Shown here piece after piece: positions 1 through 6,891 of a stretch of 33,592 bases of DNA. Position numbers and translations under genes: made by a program. The notes beneath the pieces are model-generated. The model did no database searches and was not told the DNA's origin. It saw only the letters and a list, made by a program, of their open reading frames with translations. The stretch's first letter is position 1. Each line of letters opens with the position of its first letter. This DNA is from AM-1111 sp046302135 (GTDB lineage: Bacteria; Bacteroidota; Bacteroidia; B-17B0; Aurantibacillaceae), in NCBI GenBank assembly GCA_046302135.1, contig JBKCIQ010000079.1, positions 1 through 33,592 of the forward strand, given 5' to 3'.

Positions 1-87
1 TCATAATACAACGTAAAGATAAATAAATAAATCTCCAATAAAATAAAAATGGTCAGAACTGTTTTTCAGTTTAATTGATAAAAATTT

Positions 88-741
88 TTATTTACCAATA
101 AGGAACGAAGGAATTAATTCAGGAAATTTTTCACTCTTAGCGTATGAAAGTCTTGCAATTTTATGAGTGCTGTAATAAGCATCTAATCCTGAACACGCAA
201 TTGTACCTAACTGATGAATATCAATGAAACCATCTGAGGATAAACAATACTCGGGTAATAAGACCATTTTAATTGCCGCTACAATCATAACTGTTCCATT
301 TATTGGAAGATCTATTCTTTGCTTAAATTCAGCAGCAATTTTAATTGGACTTTCTTCAACAAACGGCGCAAAAAAGTCGGATTGGTACTCCTCAGATAAA
401 TCAACTGCGACAAACTCCGAAACATCTTTTGGATATCTTGCAGATGTTTGATGAGCTTTAATGTAAAAATCTTCCTTAACATGATTTACAGTGAAATAGT
501 TTGTTTCGCAAATATTTTCCAAGGTATGTCTTTCAACAGAATCAGGACGAATAATAAAACCAAATAAAGGAGGATTTGCTCCCAAATGAAAAATTGAATT
601 AAAAACAGCAAGATTAGTCTGACCTAATTTGTTTTTTGTGCCAATTAATGCAAGACTCTTAAATCCGCCTAGAGAATTAATGAAGGTAGCACGGTATCTT
701 TGGTCAAATGATAAAATATCATGCTCATTAAATTTAATCAT
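88..741 (-). CDS. flavin reductase family protein (FMN-binding split barrel)
   Basis: A 217-aa protein resembling the flavin reductase-like (DIM6/NTAB) split-barrel family. These proteins bind FMN and reduce flavin with NAD(P)H, or use bound flavin for another reduction. Family features seen are an N-terminal strand region with 'GFKSLALIGT', then 'TNLAVFNSIFHLGANPP' near residues 42-58, and 'TLENICETNYFTVN' near 73-86, the usual pattern of this fold. It starts only 5 bases after the SDR stop and is the last gene seen in the CRY-DASH operon; the operon might continue past the window edge. Inference: it could supply reduced flavin or act on a flavin or pterin made by its neighbours. The fold assignment is firm but the substrate is unknown. 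Confidence 0.8.
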   Translation of the reverse strand: MIKFNEHDILSFDQRYRATFINSLGGFKSLALIGTKNKLGQTNLAVFNSIFHLGANPPLFGFIIRPDSVERHTLENICETNYFTVNHVKEDFYIKAHQTSARYPKDVSEFVAVDLSEEYQSDFFAPFVEESPIKIAAEFKQRIDLPINGTVMIVAAIKMVLLPEYCLSSDGFIDIHQLGTIACSGLDAYYSTHKIARLSYAKSEKFPELIPSFLIGK

Positions 742-746
742 AATAT

Positions 747-1442
747 CTAGAGCTTTAAATTACCCATTCCACCATCAACCGCTAAAACCTGACCCGTTAC
801 CCAAGAGGATTTTTCCGTAAGTAAAAAGCAAATGGCTTCAGCAACCTCATGTGGCGAGCCAATTTTTTTCAATGGATTCCTGTTTTTAGAAGCCTCCTGT
901 TTCTCAGGAGTATTTAAAAATTTTTCGCTTAATGTTGACTCTGTGAGCGAAGGTGCAACAGCATTAACTCTAATTTTTGGAGCAAGTTCCGCAGCTAGAG
1001 CAGGAATAAGTCCTTCAATAGCACCTTTTGCCAAGGCAACAGATGAATGAAAAGGCATGCCGGTTTTTACTGCTACTGTCGTAATAAAAACAATTGATGC
1101 TGAATCTGCCGTCTTTAATTGATTTAAATATTGTTGAACAAAATATACAGCACCTAAAGTATTGACCTGAAAATCTGTTGCAAGATCGTCCGAGCTTAAC
1201 CTTCCAAAAGGTTTTAAATTTATAGTTCCAGGAAAATATACGAGGCCGTTTATACTTTCATTTATAACAGGAAAACTTTCTTTATTGTAGTTTTCAATTT
1301 TGTGAAAATCATCATAATGTTCGGAACAATCATTACGTGATATCCCTATCACTCTATTTCCTTCATTACGTAAAATCTCAGAAGTTTTTTTTGCAATAGT
1401 AGATGACGCACCTGCAAATAAAAAAGTTTTTGGTGGGTACAT
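747..1442 (-). CDS. SDR-family protein with degenerate catalytic residues
   Basis: A 231-aa short-chain dehydrogenase/reductase fold. The nucleotide-binding loop is 'AGASSTIA' (residues 10-17), a variant of TGxxxGxG. The structural Asn is kept (N94 in 'FQVNTLG'), and the C-terminal 'RVNAVAPSLTES' and 'VTGQVLAVDGGM' are typical. The catalytic centre is unusual: in the YxxxK position it reads 'HSSVALAK', so the Tyr is Val135 while Lys139 remains, and the upstream Ser position is Thr122. Classic SDR reduction chemistry is therefore doubtful. It is separated by 8 bases from the SRPBCC gene and by 5 from the flavin reductase, so it belongs to the CRY-DASH operon. Possible roles are a pterin- or flavin-binding protein or a reductase with altered chemistry. 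A sepiapterin-reductase role is attractive by context but is weakened by the missing Tyr. Confidence 0.85.
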   Translation of the reverse strand: MYPPKTFLFAGASSTIAKKTSEILRNEGNRVIGISRNDCSEHYDDFHKIENYNKESFPVINESINGLVYFPGTINLKPFGRLSSDDLATDFQVNTLGAVYFVQQYLNQLKTADSASIVFITTVAVKTGMPFHSSVALAKGAIEGLIPALAAELAPKIRVNAVAPSLTESTLSEKFLNTPEKQEASKNRNPLKKIGSPHEVAEAICFLLTEKSSWVTGQVLAVDGGMGNLKL

Positions 1443-1450
1443 TGATTAAT

Positions 1451-1915
1451 TTATTTTGTCTTATTAAACATATTGTCCAGAACCCTGAATCGGTGTGAGA
1501 AAATTTCCTCTAGCTGTTTTTTTACTAAAAGAGTATTTGCAATTTTTCCCAAAAAACCAAAAGGTATTTTGTAATGAATGATATCGATCATTTCCACTCC
1601 ACCCTCAACTTCTTTCAAATGGTGCTGATGATGCCAGAATTTATAAGGCCCGAATCTCTGTTCATCTACGAAAAAAGATTTATTCTTTACATGAGTTATT
1701 TCTGTTACCCAATGCAACTTAATTCCCATCATCGGAGAAACTTTGTATTCAATAATTTGACCTGAATACATTTCAATTCCTTTTATGTCGGTAAGGACTT
1801 CAAAACCCATATATTCAGGCGTTATTTTGGATAAATTTTCAGGTCGACTCATGAAATTCCAAACCGTATCCAAATCTGAATTTAAAAATTGTTTTTTATT
1901 AAGAGACTGCAGCAT
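1451..1915 (-). CDS. SRPBCC (START/polyketide-cyclase-like) ligand-binding protein
   Basis: A 154-aa protein of the SRPBCC helix-grip fold, which forms a deep pocket for hydrophobic or aromatic ligands. Family-like segments are 'DLDTVWNFMSRPENLSKITP' near the N terminus, a central 'FGPYKFWHHQHHL' strand, and a C-terminal amphipathic helix after 'IPFGFLGKIAN'. The Met at 1915 is preferred over the in-frame Met at 1966 because it leaves a short 17-base overlap with the upstream CRY-DASH gene and starts right before the conserved fold. The overlap suggests translational coupling. Proteins of this type recur beside photolyase/cryptochrome genes (from memory), but no ligand is known to me. Inference: it may bind or carry a chromophore-like small molecule. 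Confidence 0.8.
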   Translation of the reverse strand: MLQSLNKKQFLNSDLDTVWNFMSRPENLSKITPEYMGFEVLTDIKGIEMYSGQIIEYKVSPMMGIKLHWVTEITHVKNKSFFVDEQRFGPYKFWHHQHHLKEVEGGVEMIDIIHYKIPFGFLGKIANTLLVKKQLEEIFSHRFRVLDNMFNKTK

Positions 1916-3218
1916 ATTCTTCGTCTTCTGTGGTCCAAAGTTTTCTGTAAGATTTATCCTTATCATACAACCTAGCCTGTTTGTCTACATCAAAATACCT
2001 ATCAGGTCGAGCATCATTTCCAACACCGGCTATGTATGCCCAATTCCCATAATTATTGCATACATCATAATCTATCAATCTACTCTCAAAATATGAAGCA
2101 CCCATCAGCCAGTCAATGTTCATATCGTGTACAAGATAACTTGCAGCTACTTGTCTTGCACGATTACTTATAAATCCGGTGTAACGCAACTCATTCATTA
2201 TGGCATCTATAAATTCGTGTCCGGTTCTTCCTTCTATCCACTGAATGAATTTTCTTTTATCATGTGAGAACTCGTAAGATAAAGACTCACGAAGACCTTG
2301 AGAACGAAAATACTTTTGACCATGTTTCTCCATACTGAATCTGAAAAAATCTCTCCAAACCAATTCAAAAACTAGCCAGTATGTAGATTTATTTTTTTCT
2401 ACATTTTTTTCATAAGCCATAACTTCGTGGTAAATTTTTCTGGGTGATATGCAACCAAGTGCCAGCCAAGGAGAAAATCTCGAGGAGAAATCTGTACCTT
2501 TCAATTCATTTCTTGTTTCCTGATAATGTTTGATTGCTTCTGTTTCCCATACATAATTGTGTAAATGTGCTAAAGCTTTTGATTCACCTCCTTTATATTT
2601 GAAAATTTCCCTGGGGTCATCTTCAAATGATTCTCCGCAAAGAGATTCTATATCAGGAATCTCACCTTCATTTATACCTTTTGGCGTAGTGATTCTTTCA
2701 GGTTCATGAACCATATCACCAATCTTAGATTCTCTTTCTGTTTTTTTTCTGAACATGGTGAATAAATCTGGCATCCTAGGAATACTAAAAGGAAGTTCAT
2801 TCTTTGAATACAAAGTGGAGGTCCAGACTTCTTTCCAGTTTACGTCAATGGGACTTAATTCTTTTGATACCAAATTCTCCAATTTAACTTCTTCAGGTGC
2901 AACTTCTTTACTGAAATAAACTGTAGCAACCCCATTTTCTTTACAAAGCGCAGGAATAATTTTTTCAGGATAACCATACCTTACTATTAATTTACCTCCC
3001 TTTTGTTGTATATTATTCCTTAAATCTTGAACAGATTCTATAAGGAATTTGGTCCTGAAAAAACCTGATCTTGAAAAACCCCATTCATTTTTCTCAAAAT
3101 TTCTAGGGTCAAAAATGTATAAAGGTATTAATTCATCAGATGAAGAAGCAGCCTTTAAAAGGGCTTCGTTATCATGGACCCTGAGGTCGTTCCTAAACCA
3201 AAATATTTTTGTTTTCAT
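1899..3218 (-). CDS. cryptochrome DASH (CRY-DASH) photolyase
   Basis: A 439-aa member of the photolyase/cryptochrome family, DASH class. CRY-DASH proteins bind FAD and usually a folate antenna (MTHF); they repair cyclobutane dimers mainly in single-stranded DNA and may signal. The N terminus 'IFWFRNDLRVHDN' is the antenna-domain first strand. The DASH-type linker 'PRMPDLFTMFRKKTE' lies near residues 147-161. The FAD domain has 'SRFSPWLALGCISPRKIY' and 'STYWLVFELVWRDFFRF'. The FAD-contacting region 'DYDVCNNYGNW' keeps the Asn and Trp expected of active enzymes. It is the first gene of a four-gene minus operon and is divergent from a GTP cyclohydrolase I gene, the first enzyme of folate/pterin synthesis. 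That fits a need for a pterin cofactor. Confidence 0.93.
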   Translation of the reverse strand: MKTKIFWFRNDLRVHDNEALLKAASSSDELIPLYIFDPRNFEKNEWGFSRSGFFRTKFLIESVQDLRNNIQQKGGKLIVRYGYPEKIIPALCKENGVATVYFSKEVAPEEVKLENLVSKELSPIDVNWKEVWTSTLYSKNELPFSIPRMPDLFTMFRKKTERESKIGDMVHEPERITTPKGINEGEIPDIESLCGESFEDDPREIFKYKGGESKALAHLHNYVWETEAIKHYQETRNELKGTDFSSRFSPWLALGCISPRKIYHEVMAYEKNVEKNKSTYWLVFELVWRDFFRFSMEKHGQKYFRSQGLRESLSYEFSHDKRKFIQWIEGRTGHEFIDAIMNELRYTGFISNRARQVAASYLVHDMNIDWLMGASYFESRLIDYDVCNNYGNWAYIAGVGNDARPDRYFDVDKQARLYDKDKSYRKLWTTEDEEYAAVS

Positions 3219-3255
3219 AAGTATTATTTATATTGTTTTTGAATTTTGTTTACTT

Positions 3256-3280
3256 TTAATGTTATAAAGTTAAACATTAA
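3256..3280. promoter_or_regulatory. 25-bp palindrome, candidate operator between CRY-DASH and folE
   Basis: Perfect 8-base arms TTAATGTT (3256-3263) and AACATTAA (3273-3280) around a 9-base spacer, in the 93-base divergent intergenic region. It lies just upstream of the folE -7 box and overlaps a weak minus-strand promoter candidate (TTTG at 3297-3294, 21-base spacer, TAACTTTA at 3272-3265). A dimeric regulator binding here could control both directions. Light-responsive MerR-type LitR/CarH repressors often control photolyase genes in other bacteria, but no regulator gene is in this window, so the identity of the binder is a guess. Confidence 0.45.
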
Positions 3281-3285
3281 TTTTG

Positions 3286-3293
3286 TATATTTG
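3286..3293 (+). promoter_or_regulatory. Bacteroidota -7 box (TATATTTG) of the first folE
   Basis: TATATTTG matches the Bacteroidota -7 consensus TAnnTTTG exactly and begins 26 bases before the ATG at 3312, giving a leader of roughly 15 bases. No clear TTTG -33 element sits at the usual distance; the palindrome at 3256-3280 occupies that place. This suggests a promoter that needs, or is controlled by, a bound regulator. Confidence 0.6.
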
Positions 3294-3311
3294 CAAATAA
3301 AAACTAAAAAA

Positions 3312-4034
3312 ATGCAAACTTCACGAAAAAAAATAAGCATAAATGAGCTATTAAATGCAGATAAAATATCCATAACCTTGAGTGATGATGAGATAGGTGA
3401 TGAACATATATGTACAGGAATCGAAACTCCTATGAGGCCTGACGCGTTTAATTTAAACGATGAGGAAAAAATTCAAAAAATATCAAGACATTTCAGGGAA
3501 ATTATGGAAACTTTAGGTTTGGACTTAACAGATGATAGTTTAAGAGGAACACCTAACAGGGTTGCTAAAATGTACGTTAAGGAAATTTTCAATGGCCTAA
3601 ACCCAGAAAATAAACCAAAAATTGCTCTTTTTGAGAATAAATATCGTTACGAAGAGATGTTGGTGGAAAAAGACATTACGTTTTTTAGCAACTGTGAGCA
3701 TCACTTCGTGCCTATCTTCGGCAAAGCACATGTAGCTTACATTTCCTCAGGAAAGGTAATTGGACTATCAAAGCTAAACAGAATAGTAAATTATTTTGCA
3801 AGCAGACCTCAAGTGCAGGAAAGACTTACTGTGCAAATTGGAATGGAATTACAAAATATTTTAGAAACAGAAAGCGTGGCAGTAATTATAGATGCCAAAC
3901 ATTTGTGTGTTTCTTCTAGAGGTATTAAAGACATCAACTCTGCAACAGTAAGTTCATTTTACGGTGGTAAATTCAAAAATGAAACAAAAAAATCAGAACT
4001 TTTTCAGTATCTTAAAATGAACCCTGATTGTTAG
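3312..4034 (+). CDS. folE: GTP cyclohydrolase I, photolyase-linked copy
   Basis: A 240-aa GTP cyclohydrolase I (GTP to 7,8-dihydroneopterin triphosphate), the entry to folate and pterin synthesis. Zinc and catalytic residues are all present: C128 and H131 in 'NCEHHF', H197 and C199 in 'HLCVSSRG', 'GLSKLNRIV' and 'RPQVQERLT'. The first ~50 residues are a variable extension that the second copy (32030-32653) lacks in this form. The ATG at 3312 is chosen over an earlier in-frame codon at 3246 because a strong -7 box ends at 3293. It diverges from the CRY-DASH operon, unlike the second copy, which pairs with PTPS. Inference: this paralogue may feed pterin or folate to the light-associated operon. 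Its 3' end overlaps the convergent GNAT gene by 23 bases. Confidence 0.93.
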   Translation: MQTSRKKISINELLNADKISITLSDDEIGDEHICTGIETPMRPDAFNLNDEEKIQKISRHFREIMETLGLDLTDDSLRGTPNRVAKMYVKEIFNGLNPENKPKIALFENKYRYEEMLVEKDITFFSNCEHHFVPIFGKAHVAYISSGKVIGLSKLNRIVNYFASRPQVQERLTVQIGMELQNILETESVAVIIDAKHLCVSSRGIKDINSATVSSFYGGKFKNETKKSELFQYLKMNPDC

Positions 4035-4653
4035 ATTTTAACTTTAACAGATAATCATTAATTACTTGATCCTGAATAGAATCGGGTTTTCCATGTATAA
4101 TAAATTCTTCTTTACCTCCGGAAAATATTTTAGCTGAACTTCTTAATTTATCTTTGATTTTTTCGAATTGATATTTCTCTAGTTTCATTCTCCAGCATTT
4201 CTTATCTAAGCTTTCCCCATAAATTTGGTAACCGAGTAATTTATTAAAAATTAAGGCTTTTTTATTTTCCTTTCGAACATTGATGACAGAAGCATCACCT
4301 GATTGAAAAACATCAAACACAGCTTCAAGCATGGTGAGCGAAGCTAGAACGGGAACGGGAGTACCCCAGAATGTTTCTTCCCATATAAAAATTCCACCCT
4401 CCGCTATTCTGGTATCTATTTCAGTATTCTTACTATTTATCAATCCAATTTTCCGGTTATTTGAAACGATGACAAAATAATAATTAAGGTTATTATTTAT
4501 TTTTTTGAACCATTCAATCTGCATTTCAGGAGTGATGTATTGATCGAATTGCATCATGGATCTTATAAATTCCTGGTTGCGCCAATATCTTATTGTTTCC
4601 AGATCATTTTCTGTAACACGATGATAACTCAAGCCATACTGCTCAACAATCAT
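4012..4653 (-). CDS. GNAT-family N-acetyltransferase
   Basis: A 213-aa protein with a GNAT (acetyl-CoA-dependent N-acyltransferase) pattern: the opening 'YHRVTENDLETIRYWRNQEFIR', then the central strand region around 'GGIFIWEETFWG', and 'VRKENKKALIFNKLLGYQ' where the end of the CoA-binding fold is expected. The 'RYWRN' opening is common in amino-sugar acetyltransferases of surface polysaccharide pathways. It follows the glycosyltransferase 2 gene by 5 bases, so both are probably one transcript. The pair suggests acylation of a sugar that is then, or was, moved to a lipid carrier. The substrate is unknown. The last 23 bases overlap the 3' end of folE on the opposite strand. Confidence 0.8.
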   Translation of the reverse strand: MIVEQYGLSYHRVTENDLETIRYWRNQEFIRSMMQFDQYITPEMQIEWFKKINNNLNYYFVIVSNNRKIGLINSKNTEIDTRIAEGGIFIWEETFWGTPVPVLASLTMLEAVFDVFQSGDASVINVRKENKKALIFNKLLGYQIYGESLDKKCWRMKLEKYQFEKIKDKLRSSAKIFSGGKEEFIIHGKPDSIQDQVINDYLLKLKSNNQGSF

Positions 4654-4658
4654 TACAA

Positions 4659-5576
4659 CTAAATTTTTTCTTTTATCGAAAAAGCAGGTTTTCCATTTTG
4701 CATCATTAGAACATTACCCAGATATTCTCCTATTATACCAATACAAAGAAGAATCAAACCTGTACTGAAGAGAATACTTATTATTAATGAAGTGTAGCCT
4801 TTTTCGGTTTTTAAAAATATTTTATGAAACAGGTGATAAATACCATATAGAAAACTAACAGATGATACACTGAACCCCAAAAACTTAACAAACGTTAGAG
4901 GCATAGTAGTACTTATCATAAAAACATTTTGTGAAAGAGAAAACAATGTTCGAAATGTATATCCAGAATCTATTTTTTTTGTTTTTCGGAATTGTAAAGG
5001 TTCAGTACTTATGGATTCAGTATACCATAATAACATTTCATCCATATAAAAAAGATGCGAATTATGATTTACTATTTTTTCTTTAAGGTTGTTACTAAGT
5101 ATACGAAAACTACTTCCTTTTCCTGCATCAATATTCTCAACCTTAGATACCCATTTATAAAAAGAAACGGCTAAAGATTTAATTAGACCGCGCTTTTTGT
5201 TTGAAGGAATTCCATACAACAAATCAGAACTTAAGTTTTTAATCTTGCTAAACATTAAAGGAATACTCTTAGGGTCATGTTCCATATCATCATCCATTGT
5301 AACAACGTATTGTCCCCTTGACTCAATTAATCCACACAAGGTTGCTTTATGCTGTCCATAATTTCGCCCCAATTTTATACCTGAAATAAAATTGTATTTG
5401 TTCTTCAATTCATAAATTTTTCCCCAGCTATTATCCTTGCTTCCGTCATCTACCAAAATTATTTCATAGGAAAATTCATGTTTTGAAAATTCATTTACAA
5501 TTTCTGTTACAAGCTCAACGATGCAATTAGCCGAATTAAATACGGGAATAACTATGGATAAGTCTCTTGAATACAC
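4659..5576 (-). CDS. glycosyltransferase family 2, DPM1/ArnC-like with two C-terminal membrane helices
   Basis: A 305-aa GT2 enzyme. The nucleotide-sugar domain has 'SIVIPVFNSANCIVELV' at the N terminus, 'LVDDGSKDNSW' (41-51), and the metal-binding DDD at 95-97. Two hydrophobic helices near 225-250 and 262-285 anchor it in the inner membrane, as in dolichol/undecaprenyl-phosphate sugar transferases (ArnC, GtrB, DPM1 type). It most likely moves a sugar from a nucleotide donor to undecaprenyl phosphate. The start is GTG at 5576; an in-frame TGA lies four codons upstream, so no ATG start is available. It is grouped with the GNAT gene 5 bases downstream. The sugar is unknown. Confidence 0.85.
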   Translation of the reverse strand: MYSRDLSIVIPVFNSANCIVELVTEIVNEFSKHEFSYEIILVDDGSKDNSWGKIYELKNKYNFISGIKLGRNYGQHKATLCGLIESRGQYVVTMDDDMEHDPKSIPLMFSKIKNLSSDLLYGIPSNKKRGLIKSLAVSFYKWVSKVENIDAGKGSSFRILSNNLKEKIVNHNSHLFYMDEMLLWYTESISTEPLQFRKTKKIDSGYTFRTLFSLSQNVFMISTTMPLTFVKFLGFSVSSVSFLYGIYHLFHKIFLKTEKGYTSLIISILFSTGLILLCIGIIGEYLGNVLMMQNGKPAFSIKEKI

Positions 5577-5621
5577 AAGGTTAATTCAATAAAGTTAAAT
5601 AATCTTTCACGTAGTGTAATA

Positions 5622-6245
5622 TTAATTCAAAAAAGAAATATCACCAAGTCCTTCCCTTAAAATAATGGGTATTTCTCCTGTACAATCTATTACAGTTGAA
5701 GGATGAATATTTCCATATCCGCCGTCAACCATCAAATCAATCTGATCTTTATATGTTTCATAGATAGCTTCAGGCTCAGTATAATATTCCAAAATTTCAT
5801 CCTCATTATCGTGAATAGACCCTGATATGAGCGGCTGGCCAAGCTTTTCCACTATGTAAGAAATTATTTTATTGTCAGGCACTCTTATTCCTATTGTTTT
5901 TTTTGTATCTCTGAATGATTTAGGAAGATTGTTCCCAGCAGGTAAAATAAAAGTATATGGTCCTGGCAACGCTTTCTTAAGCAAACGGAACAAATGGTTT
6001 GGAATTGGCTTGGTATAATTTGAAAGATGAGATAAATCATGACAAACGATTGAAAAATTATTTTTTCCTATTGGAATCTTTTTAATTTTCGCAATGCGTT
6101 CTACTCCAAATTGATTGTTAACTGAGCAACCAAGTGCATAAACCGTATCAGTAGGATAGATTATAACTCCACCATTAAGTAAACTATCAACTGCTTTGTC
6201 TAGCAAATTAAAATCCGGCTTGTCAGGATTTAACCTTAAATACAT
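5622..6245 (-). CDS. Sua5/YciO/YrdC family, L-threonylcarbamoyladenylate synthase-like
   Basis: A 207-aa single-domain YrdC/YciO-like protein. The family makes threonylcarbamoyl-AMP for the t6A modification of tRNAs. 'GGVIIYPTDTVYALGC' (residues 25-40) and 'GPYTFILPAG' are diagnostic, followed by 'KTIGIRVPDN', 'PLISGSIHDNEDE' and 'HPSTVIDCTG'. The C-terminal Sua5 domain is absent and the length matches the YciO subgroup, whose role is less settled than YrdC. The start at 6245 diverges from the MiaE-like gene, which also modifies tRNA, so the pair may be two tRNA-modification genes back to back. Confidence 0.85.
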   Translation of the reverse strand: MYLRLNPDKPDFNLLDKAVDSLLNGGVIIYPTDTVYALGCSVNNQFGVERIAKIKKIPIGKNNFSIVCHDLSHLSNYTKPIPNHLFRLLKKALPGPYTFILPAGNNLPKSFRDTKKTIGIRVPDNKIISYIVEKLGQPLISGSIHDNEDEILEYYTEPEAIYETYKDQIDLMVDGGYGNIHPSTVIDCTGEIPIILREGLGDISFLN

Positions 6246-6266
6246 GTTTCACTAATTTACAAACTA

Positions 6267-6298
6267 TTTGATTAGAAATAACTTAAATTGTATTTTTG
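6267..6298 (+). promoter_or_regulatory. Bacteroidota promoter (TTTG-N20-TATTTTTG) of the MiaE-like gene
   Basis: TTTG at 6267-6270, a 20-base spacer, and TATTTTTG at 6291-6298 fit the phylum -33/-7 consensus. Transcription would begin about 3-6 bases after the box, at or just before the ATG at 6304, so the mRNA would be leaderless or nearly so. This also rules out an earlier start codon inside the promoter. Confidence 0.65.
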
Positions 6299-6303
6299 AA
6301 CTC

Positions 6304-6888
6304 ATGCAACTACGACTTCCGTTAGTTAAGGAATCTGACCCAAGATGGATTGAGTCAGTAATGTCTGATTTTAACGCATTTCTTCAGGATCATGCCAACT
6401 GCGAAAGAAAAGCGTCTGCTTTTGCCATGAGTTTGGTTGCTAAATATTCAGACAGAGTTGAAATTCTGCCGGAACTAATTGATACCGCATTGGAGGAGAT
6501 GGAGCACTTTAAAGAAGTCTACGATGTAATGAAAAAAAGAGGCGTTCTACTAAAACATGAAATTTCAGAGGACTTATACATCAAAAAATTATTACAATTG
6601 TTAAGAAGCGGCAGAGAAGATCGTTTAATGGATAGATTGTTACTAGGATCTATAATTGAAAGCCGGGGAGCAGAAAGGTTTAAATTAATCTATGAAAAAA
6701 TTGAAGAACCTGAACTGAAAAAATTTTATCATAAATTGTGGGCGTCAGAGGCAAAACACGGTGATATTTTTGTAAGAATGGCACTTAATTATTTTCCTGA
6801 AAATTTGATTTTTGCAAGATTAAATGAACTCAATGAAAAAGAGGGAGAAATTATTTCCTCCCTCCCGTTTACTCCTGCACTACATTAA
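6304..6888 (+). CDS. miaE: MiaE-like tRNA-(ms2io6A)-hydroxylase, diiron ferritin-like
   Basis: A 194-aa protein of the MiaE family, a diiron mono-oxygenase that hydroxylates the isopentenyl group of ms2i6A at tRNA position 37. Ligand helices of the four-helix ferritin-like fold are visible: 'HANCERKA' (E34), 'EEMEHF' (E65, H68), 'ESRGAERF' and 'SEAKHGDIF'. Length matches the family (about 190-200 aa). The ATG at 6304 is chosen because the promoter box ends at 6298; the earlier in-frame codon at 6268 lies inside the promoter. Its 3' end overlaps the terminator of the convergent peptidase gene. Confidence 0.88.
   Translation: MQLRLPLVKESDPRWIESVMSDFNAFLQDHANCERKASAFAMSLVAKYSDRVEILPELIDTALEEMEHFKEVYDVMKKRGVLLKHEISEDLYIKKLLQLLRSGREDRLMDRLLLGSIIESRGAERFKLIYEKIEEPELKKFYHKLWASEAKHGDIFVRMALNYFPENLIFARLNELNEKEGEIISSLPFTPALH
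6836..6864 (-). terminator. intrinsic terminator (minus strand) of the zinc peptidase gene
   Basis: Arms GAGGGAG (6841-6847) and CTCCCTC (6858-6864) form a 7-bp GC-rich stem with an A/T loop. Read on the minus strand, the stem is followed by five T residues (plus-strand A run 6836-6840). It lies inside the end of the convergent miaE coding sequence, downstream of the peptidase stop at 6892. Confidence 0.65.
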
Positions 6889-6891
6889 TAA

